49,886 nt of DNA from positions 1 through 49,886 of the forward strand of contig NZ_SPGF01000008.1 of the NCBI RefSeq assembly GCF_005844455.1, given 5' to 3'. A model generated the notes under the pieces. It saw only the letters and a program-made list of their open reading frames with translations, was not told the DNA's origin and ran no database searches. The position numbers were made by a program, and so were the translations under genes. Positions 17,059-27,107 of the stretch are shown piece by piece. Origin of the DNA: Streptococcus mitis (GTDB taxonomy: Bacteria; Bacillota; Bacilli; Lactobacillales; Streptococcaceae). Every line of letters starts with the position of its first letter. Within the stretch, counting starts at the first letter, position 1.

Positions 17059-18303
17059 CTAGCGACGCGATGAACGCTGACTTGTTTGATTTCGATTGCT
17101 CTCTTCCTCCAGCTTTTTCTTCTCTTCTTCCAATTTATTCTGCTGTTCTTCCAGTCTTTTCTTCTCTTCCTCTTTCTGTTTCTTCTCAGCTTCCTTAGCC
17201 TCTTGTTTGGCTTTTTCCTCAGCCTCCATAATTAATTTATCCGCTACAGTGTAGCTGTAAATTCCAGCTTCCATATCGACCACACTTGGTTCTGATAATT
17301 GAGGCTTAATCTTGCTGTAATAAGGCAGTTTCTTACTCATTTCAGAAAGCGGAACCAAGACTTCGTCCGAATCATTCATGGTCAATCGAATTAAATCGGA
17401 AGTTACCTTGCTTGGGGCTAATTCCACCTTTTGGATATCCGCCTTGAGTTCTGGGCTAATTTGAGCAAGTTCTGAGACAAAAGCCTTGATTTGATCACTA
17501 TCATTAAAGAGAACTGATAAATAAGTTTCTGGTAGACTGACCAAACTCACAGCACTGGTCTCAAGCTGGCCACTGGAAAGAATAGGATAATGATTTTCAC
17601 CAGAAATATAGTAGGCCACAATATCATATTCCTTGACCTTGATAGTGAACTTAGTTGGAAATTGATAAACAAGCTGAGCTGATTCAACCCAATAGTTAGA
17701 CTTGATCCGCTCTTCATATTTTGCCTTATCTAGCAGAAGGTTAATCGTATAATCCGAATCCTGAATGCCTGAAGCCTGTCGAATATCATCAGCCGTAGTT
17801 TGCACCGTTCCCTCAACACGGATATCCTTCATGGTCGCATAAGGACTGAGTAAGTAGGCAGAGACGACCAATAAAAATAGACTTGGAAATAAAACCGTTA
17901 AGGCTCGTAAGATATGGAGGCCAGGAATCTTTGCTTTGGCTGATTTTTCTTTTGTAGCCTTTTTAGCAAGCTTTTTATCCTGTTCCTCGCCCTCTTTAGC
18001 CCCTGATTCTTCTATCTCTTCTTCCTTTTTGTCACCCTCTGGGGCTTCTAATTTTTCTTCAGACTTTTCCTTAGCTGATTCTTCATCTTCTGGGTCCGCT
18101 TCACTCTCCGAGCCCTCCTTGTCCTCTGACTTCTCAGATTCTTCTCCCATTCGAGCTTGTCTTTCCTTTTCCTTCTCCTCAGCTAGGGCTGCCTCTTCTT
18201 CAGCCTTCTTTTTTAGATATTCTTGGTTCCGTTTCTGCCATTCTGATAACTCTTTAAATTCTTCGAGGATTTCTTTACCCTCATTTTTCTTATCTTTTGA
18301 CAT
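17059..18303 (-). CDS. divIB: Cell division protein DivIB/FtsQ
   Basis: This 414-aa single-pass membrane protein of the divisome works with FtsL/DivIC. The first 120 residues are a long, very charged cytoplasmic tail rich in Glu and Lys. A membrane helix follows (ALTVLFPSLFLLVVSAYLL), then a POTRA domain (TMKDIRVEGTVQTTADDIRQ...) and a beta domain. The last 60 residues form a charged coiled coil with repeated EEKKKLEEE. The layout matches pneumococcal DivIB. It is the third gene of murD-murG-divIB, nine bases after murG, so wall-precursor and division genes are co-expressed. Confidence 0.93.
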   Translation of the reverse strand: MSKDKKNEGKEILEEFKELSEWQKRNQEYLKKKAEEEAALAEEKEKERQARMGEESEKSEDKEGSESEADPEDEESAKEKSEEKLEAPEGDKKEEEIEESGAKEGEEQDKKLAKKATKEKSAKAKIPGLHILRALTVLFPSLFLLVVSAYLLSPYATMKDIRVEGTVQTTADDIRQASGIQDSDYTINLLLDKAKYEERIKSNYWVESAQLVYQFPTKFTIKVKEYDIVAYYISGENHYPILSSGQLETSAVSLVSLPETYLSVLFNDSDQIKAFVSELAQISPELKADIQKVELAPSKVTSDLIRLTMNDSDEVLVPLSEMSKKLPYYSKIKPQLSEPSVVDMEAGIYSYTVADKLIMEAEEKAKQEAKEAEKKQKEEEKKRLEEQQNKLEEEKKKLEEESNRNQTSQRSSRR

Positions 18304-18312
18304 TTACTTTCC

Positions 18313-19371
18313 TTATGATAAATCTTTTTTCAATAATTGATAAAAATCTGCTAGAGATTTTAATTCCTTGGAAGCCTTCATCTTGACTTGATAGTCTTCC
18401 TTGTGACTTAGTAAGTGAGAAAGCTTCTCTTCCAAACTATCCAAGGTCAAATCGCTTTCTTGAAGCTCTTCTGCATAGCCTTTCTTAACAAAGTAGGCTG
18501 CGTTCTCAATCTGGTCACCACGACTTGCTTCACGACCAAGTGGCACAATAACATGCAATTTTGCCATGGCCAAGAGCTCAAAAATCGTATTGGCACCACC
18601 ACGTGTCACAACAATGTCAGCCAATTCCATCAAAGGTTGATAGAGATTGGTCACATAGTCAACACGAAAAAGATTTTGGCTCAACTCGTTCAGGCTAGAG
18701 TCTCCAGTTAAATTGATAATATTGTAGCGCTCTGTCAGCTCTTTTTTATGGTCTGTCACCAATTGGTTAAAGACACGAGCACCTGCAGAACCACCGACAA
18801 ACAATACAGTTGGCAATTTAGGATTAAAGTGGGTTTGAATATCCACCAATTCATCCGGTTCTGGAGTGTTTTGGTCTGAAACCTTGGTCACTGCTCCCAC
18901 ATGCTCGACCTTAGACAAACTTGAAGCTTGCTCAAAGGTTGAATACATCTTAGTCGCAAATTTATAGGCGATTTTATTAGCCAAGCCCATAGATAGGTCA
19001 GATTCATGAATAAAGACCGGTACTCCCGACACACGCGCAGCGATAACAGGCGGTACTGAGACAAAGCCTCCCTTTGAAAAAAGGGCCTGTGGACGCAGTC
19101 GCAACATGATAAAGAGTGATTGGACAATTCCCCAACCAACTTTGAAGACATCCAGCATATTTTGCCAAGAGAAATAACGACGTAATTTTCCAGTCGCAAT
19201 AGAATGGAAGGTAACATCCAAACCTGACTTGAGGATTTCTTGGTGTTCGATACCACGATTGTCCCCGATATAGTGGACTTCCCAGCCATCTTCGATGAAC
19301 TTGGGCATTAACAAAAGATTGAGGGTAACGTGTCCAACCGTCCCCCCACCCGTAAAGACAATTTTTTTCAT
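18313..19371 (-). CDS. murG: MurG, lipid II-forming GlcNAc transferase
   Basis: This 352-aa peripheral membrane enzyme adds GlcNAc from UDP-GlcNAc to lipid I, giving lipid II. The sequence begins [19 protein letters not shown], the GGGTxGH motif of the N-terminal domain (usually GGTGGH). [13 protein letters not shown] is the loop of the second nucleotide fold, and [16 protein letters not shown] is the C-terminal donor-site motif. The start is one base after the murD stop, with AAGGAA upstream, so translation is coupled. Normal length. Confidence 0.96.
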   Translation of the reverse strand: MKKIVFTGGGTVGHVTLNLLLMPKFIEDGWEVHYIGDNRGIEHQEILKSGLDVTFHSIATGKLRRYFSWQNMLDVFKVGWGIVQSLFIMLRLRPQALFSKGGFVSVPPVIAARVSGVPVFIHESDLSMGLANKIAYKFATKMYSTFEQASSLSKVEHVGAVTKVSDQNTPEPDELVDIQTHFNPKLPTVLFVGGSAGARVFNQLVTDHKKELTERYNIINLTGDSSLNELSQNLFRVDYVTNLYQPLMELADIVVTRGGANTIFELLAMAKLHVIVPLGREASRGDQIENAAYFVKKGYAEELQESDLTLDSLEEKLSHLLSHKEDYQVKMKASKELKSLADFYQLLKKDLS

Positions 19372-19372
19372 A

Positions 19373-20725
19373 TTATTCCTTTAACTCCGCTACTGTGTCG
19401 ATAAAGAGGTCGCCACGTACTTCAAAGTTAGCATACATATCCCAGCTAGCATTGGCAGGACTAAGAAGAACCACATCTCCTTGAGTCGCAAGCTCATAGG
19501 CCTTGCGAGTCGCATCTGCAATATCTGTCGCATCCACATAAACCACACCAGCTTTATCTGCTGCCCGTTTGACACGTTCTGCAGACTGACCGAGGATGAC
19601 CATCTTCTTAAGTCCAGTAATGTCTGGAACCAATTCATCAAACTCATTCCCACGGTCCAAACCACCTGCAATCAAGATGACCTTGCTGTTGTCAAATCCT
19701 GACAAGGCTTTTTGAGTCGCCAAGATATTGGTTGACTTGCTATCATTATAGAATTTGACACCCTTAATTTCATCCACAAATTGGAGACGGTGTTTGACAC
19801 CACCAAAGGCTGAAAGAGTTTCCTTGATGGTTTGATTGTCCACGCCGCGGAGCTTGGCTACTGCAATAGTCGCAAGGGCATTTTCCACATTGTGGCTACC
19901 TGGAACTCCAATTTCACTAGCTGCCATGACCACTTCTCCACGGAAGTAGAGTTGACCATCTTCCAGATAAGCTCCATCAACCTTTTCAAGTGTTGAAAAT
20001 GGAACAACAGTAGCTTGTGTTTTGCTAGCCAATTCTTTTGCCAAGTCTTGGTTAAAGTTCAAGACAAGGAAATCATCCGCTGTCATCTTGTTTTGGATAT
20101 TCCACTTGGCTGCCACATATTCCTCAAATGATCCATGGTAGTCGATATGAGTTGGCATGAGGTTGGTAATAACCGCAATCTCAGGATGGAATTCTTGAAC
20201 GCCCATGAGTTGGAAAGAAGAAAGCTCCATGACAAGCGTATCCTTATCTGACGCAGTTTGAGCCACTTGACTGGCTGGATAGCCGATATTTCCTGATAAA
20301 AGACCATGTTGGCCAGCAGCAGTCAAAACTTCCCCAATCATGGTCGTTGTGGTTGTTTTTCCATTTGAACCAGTAATACCAACAATCGGTGCTTCTGAAA
20401 TCAAGTAAGCCAATTCCACCTCAGTCAAGACTGGAATACCCTTTGCCAAAGCCTTTTCAATCATGGGATTGCTGTAGGGGATACCTGGATTTTTCACCAT
20501 AAAGGCAAACTCTTCATCCAAGAGTTCCAAAGGATGACCACCTGTGATGACCTTGATCCCTTCTTCCAGCAAACTTTGGGCAGCTGGATTGTCCTCAAAA
20601 GGTTTCCCGTCATTTACTGTCACAATAGCGCCTAGCTTGTCCAACAAACGAGCTGCAGATTCACCAGACTTGGCCAAACCTAAAACAAGGACTTTCTTAT
20701 TTTTAAATTGATCTATTACTTTCAT
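19373..20725 (-). CDS. murD: MurD, UDP-MurNAc-L-Ala:D-Glu ligase
   Basis: This 450-aa cytoplasmic ligase adds D-glutamate to the peptidoglycan precursor. The ATP-binding motif is [19 protein letters not shown], the central domain shows [14 protein letters not shown], and the C-terminal domain has NDSKSTN and the [12 protein letters not shown] loop. All fit the Mur ligase family. First gene of murD-murG-divIB on the minus strand. The next gene upstream is in the unrelated ABC transporter operon, separated by a terminator at 20775. Confidence 0.97.
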   Translation of the reverse strand: MKVIDQFKNKKVLVLGLAKSGESAARLLDKLGAIVTVNDGKPFEDNPAAQSLLEEGIKVITGGHPLELLDEEFAFMVKNPGIPYSNPMIEKALAKGIPVLTEVELAYLISEAPIVGITGSNGKTTTTTMIGEVLTAAGQHGLLSGNIGYPASQVAQTASDKDTLVMELSSFQLMGVQEFHPEIAVITNLMPTHIDYHGSFEEYVAAKWNIQNKMTADDFLVLNFNQDLAKELASKTQATVVPFSTLEKVDGAYLEDGQLYFRGEVVMAASEIGVPGSHNVENALATIAVAKLRGVDNQTIKETLSAFGGVKHRLQFVDEIKGVKFYNDSKSTNILATQKALSGFDNSKVILIAGGLDRGNEFDELVPDITGLKKMVILGQSAERVKRAADKAGVVYVDATDIADATRKAYELATQGDVVLLSPANASWDMYANFEVRGDLFIDTVAELKE

Positions 20726-20774
20726 GTCTCAAACTCCATTTCTACTCCTACTATTTTACCATTTTTATGGAAAT

Positions 20775-20803
20775 AAAAAAGCCACAAAGTGTGTTTGTGA
20801 CTC
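20775..20803 (-). terminator. Terminator of the immunity-type ABC pair
   Basis: CACAAA and TTTGTG arms around CACACT, extended by G-C pairs, with a T-run (GGCTTTTTT) on the minus strand, 26 bases after the ABC ATPase stop. Confidence 0.75.
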
Positions 20804-20828
20804 TTTCTTCTAACTGAATTTTACCTTA

Positions 20829-21470
20829 TCATCTATGTGATAAATCGGTAACTCGAATGACTTGGTCCACTTGCTCCCAAATCAGAGGATTATGGGTCGC
20901 AATAATAATGGTTCGATTCGGATTTTTTAAAGATTCTAGAATAGAAAGTAATTCCTCAGAGTTTTTGGGATCTAAGGAAGCGGTTGGTTCATCTGCGAGG
21001 ATCAAAGGTGGATCCTTTAAAATTATCTTCGCTAGTGCAACACGTTGTGCTTCTCCTCCTGATAATTCAAAGATAGGTTGCTTTAAATCTAAATAGGAGA
21101 GGTTGACACGGTTTAGAGCTTGTTTCATCAAAGACATTTTCTCTTTTTCTTTCAACTTTTTGCCAACTAAACCCAGATTGAGATTCTCTTTGACGGTTTG
21201 GCTTTCAATTAAGCCAAAATCTTGAAATAGGTATCCTAAGTAATCTCTAAAGAAAACAGAGGGCTTAATGTCTTTAAGAGAGGTGCCATCATAGATGATT
21301 TGCCCTTTGTCATATGGCTCTAATCGTCCAATCATATTCAAGAGTGTTGTCTTACCACAGCCACTTGTACCGATTAAGGCATAAATTTTCCCACCTTCAA
21401 AATGAAGATTCGTATCTGAAAATAGCTGACGGCTTCCAAACTTTTTAGATATATTCTTTAGTTCAATCAT
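20829..21470 (-). CDS. ABC exporter ATPase next to bacteriocin-associated membrane protein
   Basis: This 213-aa ATPase belongs to the MacB/LolD-like family. Walker A is IGTSGCGKTT (a T replaces the usual P or G), the Q-loop is YLFQDFGLIES, the signature is LSGGEAQRVALAKII, Walker B is LILADEPTASLDPKN, and the H-loop is IIATHN. It starts one base after the stop of the 673-aa membrane protein, so the two form a transporter. In related genomes such pairs follow lactococcin 972-type genes, and self-protection or export has been suggested, without proof. There is no bacteriocin gene here. Confidence 0.88.
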   Translation of the reverse strand: MIELKNISKKFGSRQLFSDTNLHFEGGKIYALIGTSGCGKTTLLNMIGRLEPYDKGQIIYDGTSLKDIKPSVFFRDYLGYLFQDFGLIESQTVKENLNLGLVGKKLKEKEKMSLMKQALNRVNLSYLDLKQPIFELSGGEAQRVALAKIILKDPPLILADEPTASLDPKNSEELLSILESLKNPNRTIIIATHNPLIWEQVDQVIRVTDLSHR

Positions 21471-21471
21471 C

Positions 21472-23493
21472 CTATTTTCCTTTCATAATTGTCATAGAAA
21501 CACGAGATTCTTTATGAGCTTGACGGTAAAGCGTCAAAACTGCACTAGCTAGAAAGACTAATAAAGTGAGCAAGCCAATCACCAAGTCTCGACTGCTTAA
21601 AATAAAGAGACTAGCACCAAATACAAAACTGGCAAATTGGCTAACCATATACTGAGCATGTGTTTCAAAAAATCGTAAACCTGAAATTCGTTTAATCAAG
21701 ATATCTCGGCGGAATTGCTCGAAATATAGAAGATTGACAGAATAAAAGAGTAACAAGGAACTAGCTATTCCAACAATAGCTCCTAGGATTAAAGTTGCTG
21801 TTTCAGTTTTAACTTCATTATAACGAGTTAGATAAACACTTCTCCCTTCTTTAAGGTAGGATACTTGCTCATAAATTCCAGCTTTCTTCAAGAGAGCTAG
21901 CCCACTCTCATATCCTTTTATAAAGAGTTGTTTTCCAGCATTGATAGACCAAATAGATTTGGAAATGATACTATCACCTGTAGATGTTGGAGTAAATACA
22001 ACTAAAATCGGATCAGTTAAGTACTGGATGGATACTGGGCTTTCACCGTTATTATAAACAAACCGCTTTTCTCCAGTTGGAAGATAGCTAACAATCGCTC
22101 TCATTTCATACTCTAAAGGAGCACTTGCCTCCTCACCAGATTTTCCATAATAACTCAATCTTTCTTCAAAAACTTTCTTAAGTTCTGCTTCCTGTGAACG
22201 AAGAGATTCTGGTAATAAGAGTCCAAACTCCCCTTTTTGAAGATGAGCTAGTTTCTGTCTAGTATCATCATTTACAGTAACATTTTCCTTGTCCAAATAA
22301 CTTGGGCTGACATAAAGAACATTAGCATCTGGACTATAGGTATCCAGTGTCTCTCCGTTTTTATTTTTTCCTTGAGGATTTGCAAAATGAATGAGATTAT
22401 CTTTTACAAATAGAGCCTGTTCTTTTTCAACTGCTTCTTTAGAAAATTCATACCACTTATTCTGATTTTCTGTATCATTTACTCTATCACCTAAGCCAAA
22501 AGAAATTTGATAATAGTCTGCTCTGTCCTTCCATGCTTGTTTTGAAATTTCAAGTTCTTTCAATCGTTGGTAAGACGTCAAGCCTGTCTTAACAGCGTAT
22601 CCCACTGTAAAAACAGCTACTAACTGACACAATAAGGTTAAAATCATCAAGCGTTTAAGGGGTAATCTCCCTTTAATAACAGGAACTAATGCTTTGTAAC
22701 TCAAACTCATTAGATAAAGAAGCATTAGTAAAATTGAAATCGCCAATAAAAACAACAGATAGAAACTAATCCCAAAACCATAGGTGGCTAACAAGATAGG
22801 ATAAAACAAACCTTGACTAAAAAGAACGACTCCCCCACCTAGGAAGGAAAGGAGGGCTGATAGAAGGAGCCATTTGATATCAGTAGATAAAGAATGCCCC
22901 ATGATGGATAAGAGAGTCTGACCAGAAAAGAGTTTTATACCTGCTGCTCTCATTTCCTTAATCCGAGTGATAATCACTAAAGCAAAGAAAGATAAGCCAA
23001 ATATTGCTAAACTAATTAAAATAAGGGGAATTAGTAACATTCTAGAAGCAAGAGAATAGGGCGGTGTCTTTCGGTCAGGAATTGCTTTATAACCCAAATC
23101 TCCTAATTTATCGGCAAGCTTTTCTTTCGTCAAGGAGCCTGACAAAAGGAGATAACTATTTAGCGGATCACTACGTTCACGACTTTCTTGGCTAGCTTCT
23201 TGGAATTCTTTTGGTAAAGTTCCCTGACCATAAGTTGCATAAGTAAAGTGAGTCGTCCCATCCTTACTCGGCTCTACAATTCTCCTAGCTATTAAACTCT
23301 GTTCCGAGTTTACAAAATTCTCTAATTCCTGTTCAAATACCTCACGCGTCAGTTCCTGAGTATCTTTTTTGACACGAAGTAAAGTAACGGAATCATAGCT
23401 TGCATATAAATATTGTGGAGCACGTAAGACAATAATCCAAGCAAGGAAGAAGCTGAGAAAAAAAGTTGATAATAATATGAATAGTTTCTTCAT
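21472..23493 (-). CDS. Bacteriocin-associated integral membrane protein (putative immunity)
   Basis: This 673-aa membrane protein matches my memory of a family found next to lactococcin 972-like bacteriocins and called bacteriocin-associated or putative immunity. It has an N-terminal helix (residues 3-25), a large outside domain (about 40-150), a block of three or more helices (about 165-310), a second outside domain, and three more helices at the end (about 560-660). This is the FtsX-like 'bacitracin-efflux' shape, which suits a MacB-like exporter. It is the first gene of the pair, and a promoter, cre and BOX lie upstream. Confidence 0.75.
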   Translation of the reverse strand: MKKLFILLSTFFLSFFLAWIIVLRAPQYLYASYDSVTLLRVKKDTQELTREVFEQELENFVNSEQSLIARRIVEPSKDGTTHFTYATYGQGTLPKEFQEASQESRERSDPLNSYLLLSGSLTKEKLADKLGDLGYKAIPDRKTPPYSLASRMLLIPLILISLAIFGLSFFALVIITRIKEMRAAGIKLFSGQTLLSIMGHSLSTDIKWLLLSALLSFLGGGVVLFSQGLFYPILLATYGFGISFYLLFLLAISILLMLLYLMSLSYKALVPVIKGRLPLKRLMILTLLCQLVAVFTVGYAVKTGLTSYQRLKELEISKQAWKDRADYYQISFGLGDRVNDTENQNKWYEFSKEAVEKEQALFVKDNLIHFANPQGKNKNGETLDTYSPDANVLYVSPSYLDKENVTVNDDTRQKLAHLQKGEFGLLLPESLRSQEAELKKVFEERLSYYGKSGEEASAPLEYEMRAIVSYLPTGEKRFVYNNGESPVSIQYLTDPILVVFTPTSTGDSIISKSIWSINAGKQLFIKGYESGLALLKKAGIYEQVSYLKEGRSVYLTRYNEVKTETATLILGAIVGIASSLLLFYSVNLLYFEQFRRDILIKRISGLRFFETHAQYMVSQFASFVFGASLFILSSRDLVIGLLTLLVFLASAVLTLYRQAHKESRVSMTIMKGK

Positions 23494-23605
23494 AGTAGAC
23501 TCCTTGTATAAGAGAATAACTCTATAGAAAGAAATTTTACATTTTACAAATTCTTAGAATTATTTTCCTAGTTTAATCAATCACACCCTGAACAACAAGA
23601 CAATA

Positions 23606-23710
23606 ATACTCTTCAAAAATCAAATTCAAACCGCGTCAACGTCGCCTTGCCGTACTCAAGTACAGCCTGCAGCTAGTTTCCTAGTTTGCTCTTTGATTTT
23701 CATTGAGTAT
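23606..23710. repeat. BOX element, short boxA-boxC form
   Basis: ATACTCTTCAAAAATC through the conserved GTCGCCTTGCCGTA (boxA) leads directly to GTACAGCCTGCAGCTAG and TTTGCTCTTTGATTTT (boxC) with no boxB. About 105 bp. The minus strand enters it just after a promoter, cre and RBS. Confidence 0.85.
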
Positions 23711-23730
23711 AAATTTAATCCTTTCTTATT

Positions 23731-23783
23731 TTGAAAACGATTTCTTATAACTTAAGTATATCACTTTCTGTATAATCTATCAA
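23731..23783 (-). promoter_or_regulatory. Promoter and cre of the immunity-type operon
   Basis: On the minus strand: -35 TTGATA (23778-23783), 17-base spacer, -10 TATACT (23755-23760). TTGAAAACGATTTCT (23731-23745) is a perfect CcpA site just after the expected start point. AGAAAGGA (RBS-like) follows and then the BOX, so the promoter has no gene of its own before the 673-aa gene. Confidence 0.75.
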
Positions 23784-23899
23784 CATATTTTACTAAAATA
23801 TTATTAGTAATAGAATTTTACAGTTCCCTAAAAAATAGATGTCGGAAAAGAATTTAATATCAGTTTTTACCATTCATACTATCCAAGCAAAAGAGATGA

Positions 23900-24006
23900 T
23901 ATAGTAGATTGAATCTGGAATAGTACGTTATAACTGTTAAAATATTTCTAGAAATTAATTTTACTTTCCTAATCGATTTGTTCACATCTTGTTTCAATCT
24001 ACTATA
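23900..24006 (-). repeat. RUP element, 107 bp, reverse orientation
   Basis: TATAGTAGATTGAATC at one end and TTTCAATCTACTATA at the other give the RUP terminal inverted repeats, with a TA at each edge. The inside (ATCGATTTGTTCACATCTTG) is the reverse complement of the RUP at 99-205 and is nearly identical. Between 23494 and 24071 only repeats and the promoter region are present. Confidence 0.9.
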
Positions 24007-24044
24007 TTAACTAAAAAGCAATTCGAACTACTGTAAAATTCCTA

Positions 24045-24074
24045 GCAAAAAAGAGAGCCGAAACTCTCTTTTTA
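24045..24074 (-). terminator. Terminator of the DUF3165 gene
   Basis: AAAAAGAGAG-TTTCGG-CTCTCTTTTTTG on the minus strand directly overlaps the stop of the small membrane protein gene. Confidence 0.85.
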
Positions 24075-24326
24075 TCTTCTTTTACTTTTATTAACCGACA
24101 TGAGGGTAATATCTCGCAAGCTAAAGTATGCTAGGAAGAGCATAGCGACTGCGATGAAGAATTCTGTCGGTAGCTGAAAGATTTGCAGAACAGATAGCAT
24201 TAATAAAATCAAAAGTGCTACGAAAGCAAAGACGACAAGGACAATATTGACTGTTCCTTTAATGCTTTGTGGTGTCGCAAATACATAGAGTAGTAATAAG
24301 AGGATTCCTATGATTAAATAAACCAT
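24072..24326 (-). CDS. Small membrane protein, DUF3165-like
   Basis: This 84-aa membrane protein has helices at about residues 2-17, 25-47 and 50-68 and a basic tail (VNKSKRR). It resembles DUF3165 proteins of streptococci, whose function is unknown. It lies 19 bases downstream of typA on the same strand and is probably read from the typA promoter. Confidence 0.7.
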   Translation of the reverse strand: MVYLIIGILLLLLYVFATPQSIKGTVNIVLVVFAFVALLILLMLSVLQIFQLPTEFFIAVAMLFLAYFSLRDITLMSVNKSKRR

Positions 24327-24345
24327 CTCTATCTCTTTCTAGCTC

Positions 24346-26187
24346 TTATTCAGCTGATTTTTTCTTCTTGTTAGCTTTCTCACGTTCTGCCTTGTTAAGG
24401 ATTTGTTTACGCAAACGGATAGACTCAGGCGTTACTTCCATGTACTCATCGTCGTTCAAGAACTCAAGAGACTCTTCAAGTGTCAAGATACGAGGTGTCT
24501 TGATAACAGCTGTTTGGTCCTTAGTAGCTGAACGAACGTTGGTCATTTGTTTAGCCTTAGTGATGTTAACTGTCAAGTCGTTTTCACGAGAGTTTTCACC
24601 GATGATCATTCCTTCGTAAACTTCAGTACCTGGATTGACAAAGATTGTACCACGTTCTTCGATAGACATGATTGAGTAAGTTGTAGCCTTACCAGCATCT
24701 ATAGAAACAAGAGCACCACGGTGACGTCCGCCAATTTCTCCTGGAATCAATGGCAAGTATTGGTCAAAGGTATGGTTCATGATACCGTAACCACGAGTCA
24801 TTGACAAGAACTCAGTTGAGTAACCGATCAAACCACGCGCTGGAACAAGGAAGACCAAACGAGTTTGACCATTACCAGTTGAAATCATATCCAACATTTC
24901 ACCCTTACGTTCAGAAAGGCTTTGGATAACGGATCCTTGGTATTCTTCTGGAGTATCGATTTGAACACGTTCAAATGGTTCACATTTAACACCATCAATC
25001 TCTTTTACGATAACTTCTGGACGAGATACTTGAAGTTCATAACCCTCACGACGCATAGTTTCGATAAGGATTGACAAGTGCAATTCTCCACGACCTGAAA
25101 CTGTCCATTTATCTGGAGAGTCAGTTGGGTCAACACGAAGGGAAACGTCTGTTTGCAATTCGGCCTGCAAGCGTTCTGCCACCTTACGAGAAGTCACCCA
25201 TTTTCCTTCACGACCTGCAAATGGTGAGTTGTTGACCAAGAAGGTCATTTGAAGGGTTGGCTCATCGATGTGTAGGATTGGAAGTGGTTCAATGGCATCC
25301 GTCGGAGTAATAGTTTCACCAACAAAGATATCTTCCATACCGGATACGGCAATCAAGTCACCTGCTTTGGCTTCTTGGATTTCACGACGTTCCAAACCAA
25401 AGAAACCGAAGAGTTTTGTAACACGGAAGTTCTTCGTTGTACCATCTAGTTTAGAAAGGGTAACTTGGTCTCCAACTTTCACACTACCACGGAAGACACG
25501 ACCGATACCGATACGACCTACGAAGTCGTTGTAGTCCAAAAGTGACACTTGGAACTGCAAAGGATCATCTGAGTTATCTACTGGAGCAGGGATATGATCG
25601 ATAATGGTGTCAAAGATTGGTGCCATTGTTTTTTCTTGATCAGCTGGATCATCTGACAAGGAAGATGTCCCGTTAATCGCTGAAGCATAAACAACTGGGA
25701 AATCAAGCTGGTCATCATCTGCACCAAGCTCGATGAAGAGTTCCAAGACTTCGTCCACTACTTCTGCTGGACGAGCTGATGGTTTGTCGATTTTGTTGAC
25801 AACCACGATTGGAACAAGGTCCTGTTCCAAGGCTTTTTTCAATACGAAACGAGTCTGTGGCATGGTTCCTTCGTAGGCATCTACGACCAAGACAACACCA
25901 TCAACCATTTTCATAATACGCTCAACTTCTCCACCGAAGTCCGCGTGTCCTGGTGTATCCATGATATTGATACGGGTTCCGTTGTAAGCTACGGCAGTGT
26001 TTTTCGCAAGGATGGTGATTCCACGCTCTTTTTCGATGTCGTTTGAGTCCATAGCACGCTCTGCCAATTCAGTACGTGCATCGAGCGTTTCTGATTGTTT
26101 CAATAATTCGTCAACGAGGGTTGTTTTACCGTGGTCAACGTGGGCGATAATCGCAATGTTACGGATATCTTCTCTTAATTTTGTCAT
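24346..26187 (-). CDS. typA: Ribosome-associated GTPase TypA/BipA
   Basis: This 613-aa translational GTPase is of the EF-G type and helps ribosome assembly and stress growth. The G1 motif is [10 protein letters not shown]2 lies in the GITI region (ERGITI), G3 is [12 protein letters not shown], and G4 is NKID. It ends in a lysine-rich tail ([10 protein letters not shown]). The longer frame from 26208 adds MNIIEEI and has no good RBS. The ATG at 26187 has AGAGGA eight bases upstream and gives the family start [14 protein letters not shown]. It is divergent from rsuA. Confidence 0.97.
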   Translation of the reverse strand: MTKLREDIRNIAIIAHVDHGKTTLVDELLKQSETLDARTELAERAMDSNDIEKERGITILAKNTAVAYNGTRINIMDTPGHADFGGEVERIMKMVDGVVLVVDAYEGTMPQTRFVLKKALEQDLVPIVVVNKIDKPSARPAEVVDEVLELFIELGADDDQLDFPVVYASAINGTSSLSDDPADQEKTMAPIFDTIIDHIPAPVDNSDDPLQFQVSLLDYNDFVGRIGIGRVFRGSVKVGDQVTLSKLDGTTKNFRVTKLFGFFGLERREIQEAKAGDLIAVSGMEDIFVGETITPTDAIEPLPILHIDEPTLQMTFLVNNSPFAGREGKWVTSRKVAERLQAELQTDVSLRVDPTDSPDKWTVSGRGELHLSILIETMRREGYELQVSRPEVIVKEIDGVKCEPFERVQIDTPEEYQGSVIQSLSERKGEMLDMISTGNGQTRLVFLVPARGLIGYSTEFLSMTRGYGIMNHTFDQYLPLIPGEIGGRHRGALVSIDAGKATTYSIMSIEERGTIFVNPGTEVYEGMIIGENSRENDLTVNITKAKQMTNVRSATKDQTAVIKTPRILTLEESLEFLNDDEYMEVTPESIRLRKQILNKAEREKANKKKKSAE

Positions 26188-26330
26188 GATTTCCTCTATA
26201 ATATTCAAAATTTATTTTCTAACTGAACGATTATACCATATTTTCAAGTAAATAACATAACTCAAGCAAGTGTAAATGTTTTCACTCTGCTTTTCTTTTC
26301 ACGTCAAGCCTTTTCAAAGCAAACAACTTA

Positions 26331-26349
26331 TGATAAGATAGGCACAGTA
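26331..26349 (+). promoter_or_regulatory. Extended -10 with almost no leader before rsuA
   Basis: TGATAAGAT (TG-A-TAAGAT) at 26331-26339 predicts transcription starting near 26346, three bases before the ATG. No Shine-Dalgarno fits after that start, so the mRNA would be close to leaderless. Confidence 0.5.
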
Positions 26350-27074
26350 TGCGTTTAGATAATTTATTAGCCCAAGAAAAAATCAGCCGAAAGGCCATGA
26401 AACAAGCCTTACTTAAAGGGGAAATTCTAGTTGATGGTTGCCCTGCTAGCTCCCTAGCCCAGAATATCGATACAGGACTACAAGAACTCCGTTTTCAGAG
26501 CCGTATCATTCAAGGCTATAAGCACACCTACCTTATGCTTTATAAACCTGCCGGTGTCGTGACAGCCAACAAAGACAAGGAACTCCCAACCGTTATGGAT
26601 CTCCTTCCACCTAACATCCAGTCTGACAAGCTCTATGCCGTCGGTCGACTGGACCGAGATACGACAGGCCTTCTCCTTTTAACCGACAACGGCCCCTTGG
26701 GTTTTCAACTCCTCCATCCCCAATATCATGTCGATAAGATCTACCAAGTTGAGGTTAATGGACTCCTGACACCTGACCATATTCAAGCCTTTCAAAAGGG
26801 AATTGTCTTTTTAGATGGCACTGTCTGTAAACCTGCTAGGCTAGAAATTCTATCCGCAAGTCCTTCCCTCAGTCAAGCCTCTATCACTATTTCAGAAGGA
26901 AAATTTCATCAAGTCAAGAAAATGTTCCTCTCGGTCGGCGTTAAGGTGACCTCCCTCAAACGCACCCATTTTGGGCCTTGGAGTTTGGATGACAATCTAA
27001 AAGAAGGAGACTATCGACCCCTAAACTCGGATGAAATAGAAATCATTCGTGAATTTCTCAGAAAAAGTGGTTAA
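26349..27074 (+). CDS. rsuA: 16S rRNA pseudouridine synthase RsuA-like
   Basis: This 241-aa enzyme converts a uridine to pseudouridine in small-subunit rRNA. The N-terminal S4 RNA-binding domain (MRLDNLLAQEKISRKAM) is followed by the catalytic core, with YAVGRLDRDTTGLLLLT carrying the catalytic aspartate and HQVKKMFLSVG the C-terminal motif. Length is typical. The ATG is the only sensible start, with no upstream RBS (see the -10 above). It stands alone on the plus strand, ending at a shared terminator. Confidence 0.9.
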   Translation: MRLDNLLAQEKISRKAMKQALLKGEILVDGCPASSLAQNIDTGLQELRFQSRIIQGYKHTYLMLYKPAGVVTANKDKELPTVMDLLPPNIQSDKLYAVGRLDRDTTGLLLLTDNGPLGFQLLHPQYHVDKIYQVEVNGLLTPDHIQAFQKGIVFLDGTVCKPARLEILSASPSLSQASITISEGKFHQVKKMFLSVGVKVTSLKRTHFGPWSLDDNLKEGDYRPLNSDEIEIIREFLRKSG

Positions 27075-27107
27075 AAAATGAGCTCGGAAATATCCAAGCT
27101 CGTTTTC
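27075..27107. terminator. Bidirectional terminator between rsuA and rhodanese gene
   Basis: GAGCTcGGA-AATA-TCCaAGCTC (27080-27101), flanked by A- and T-runs, between converging genes. Confidence 0.85.
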
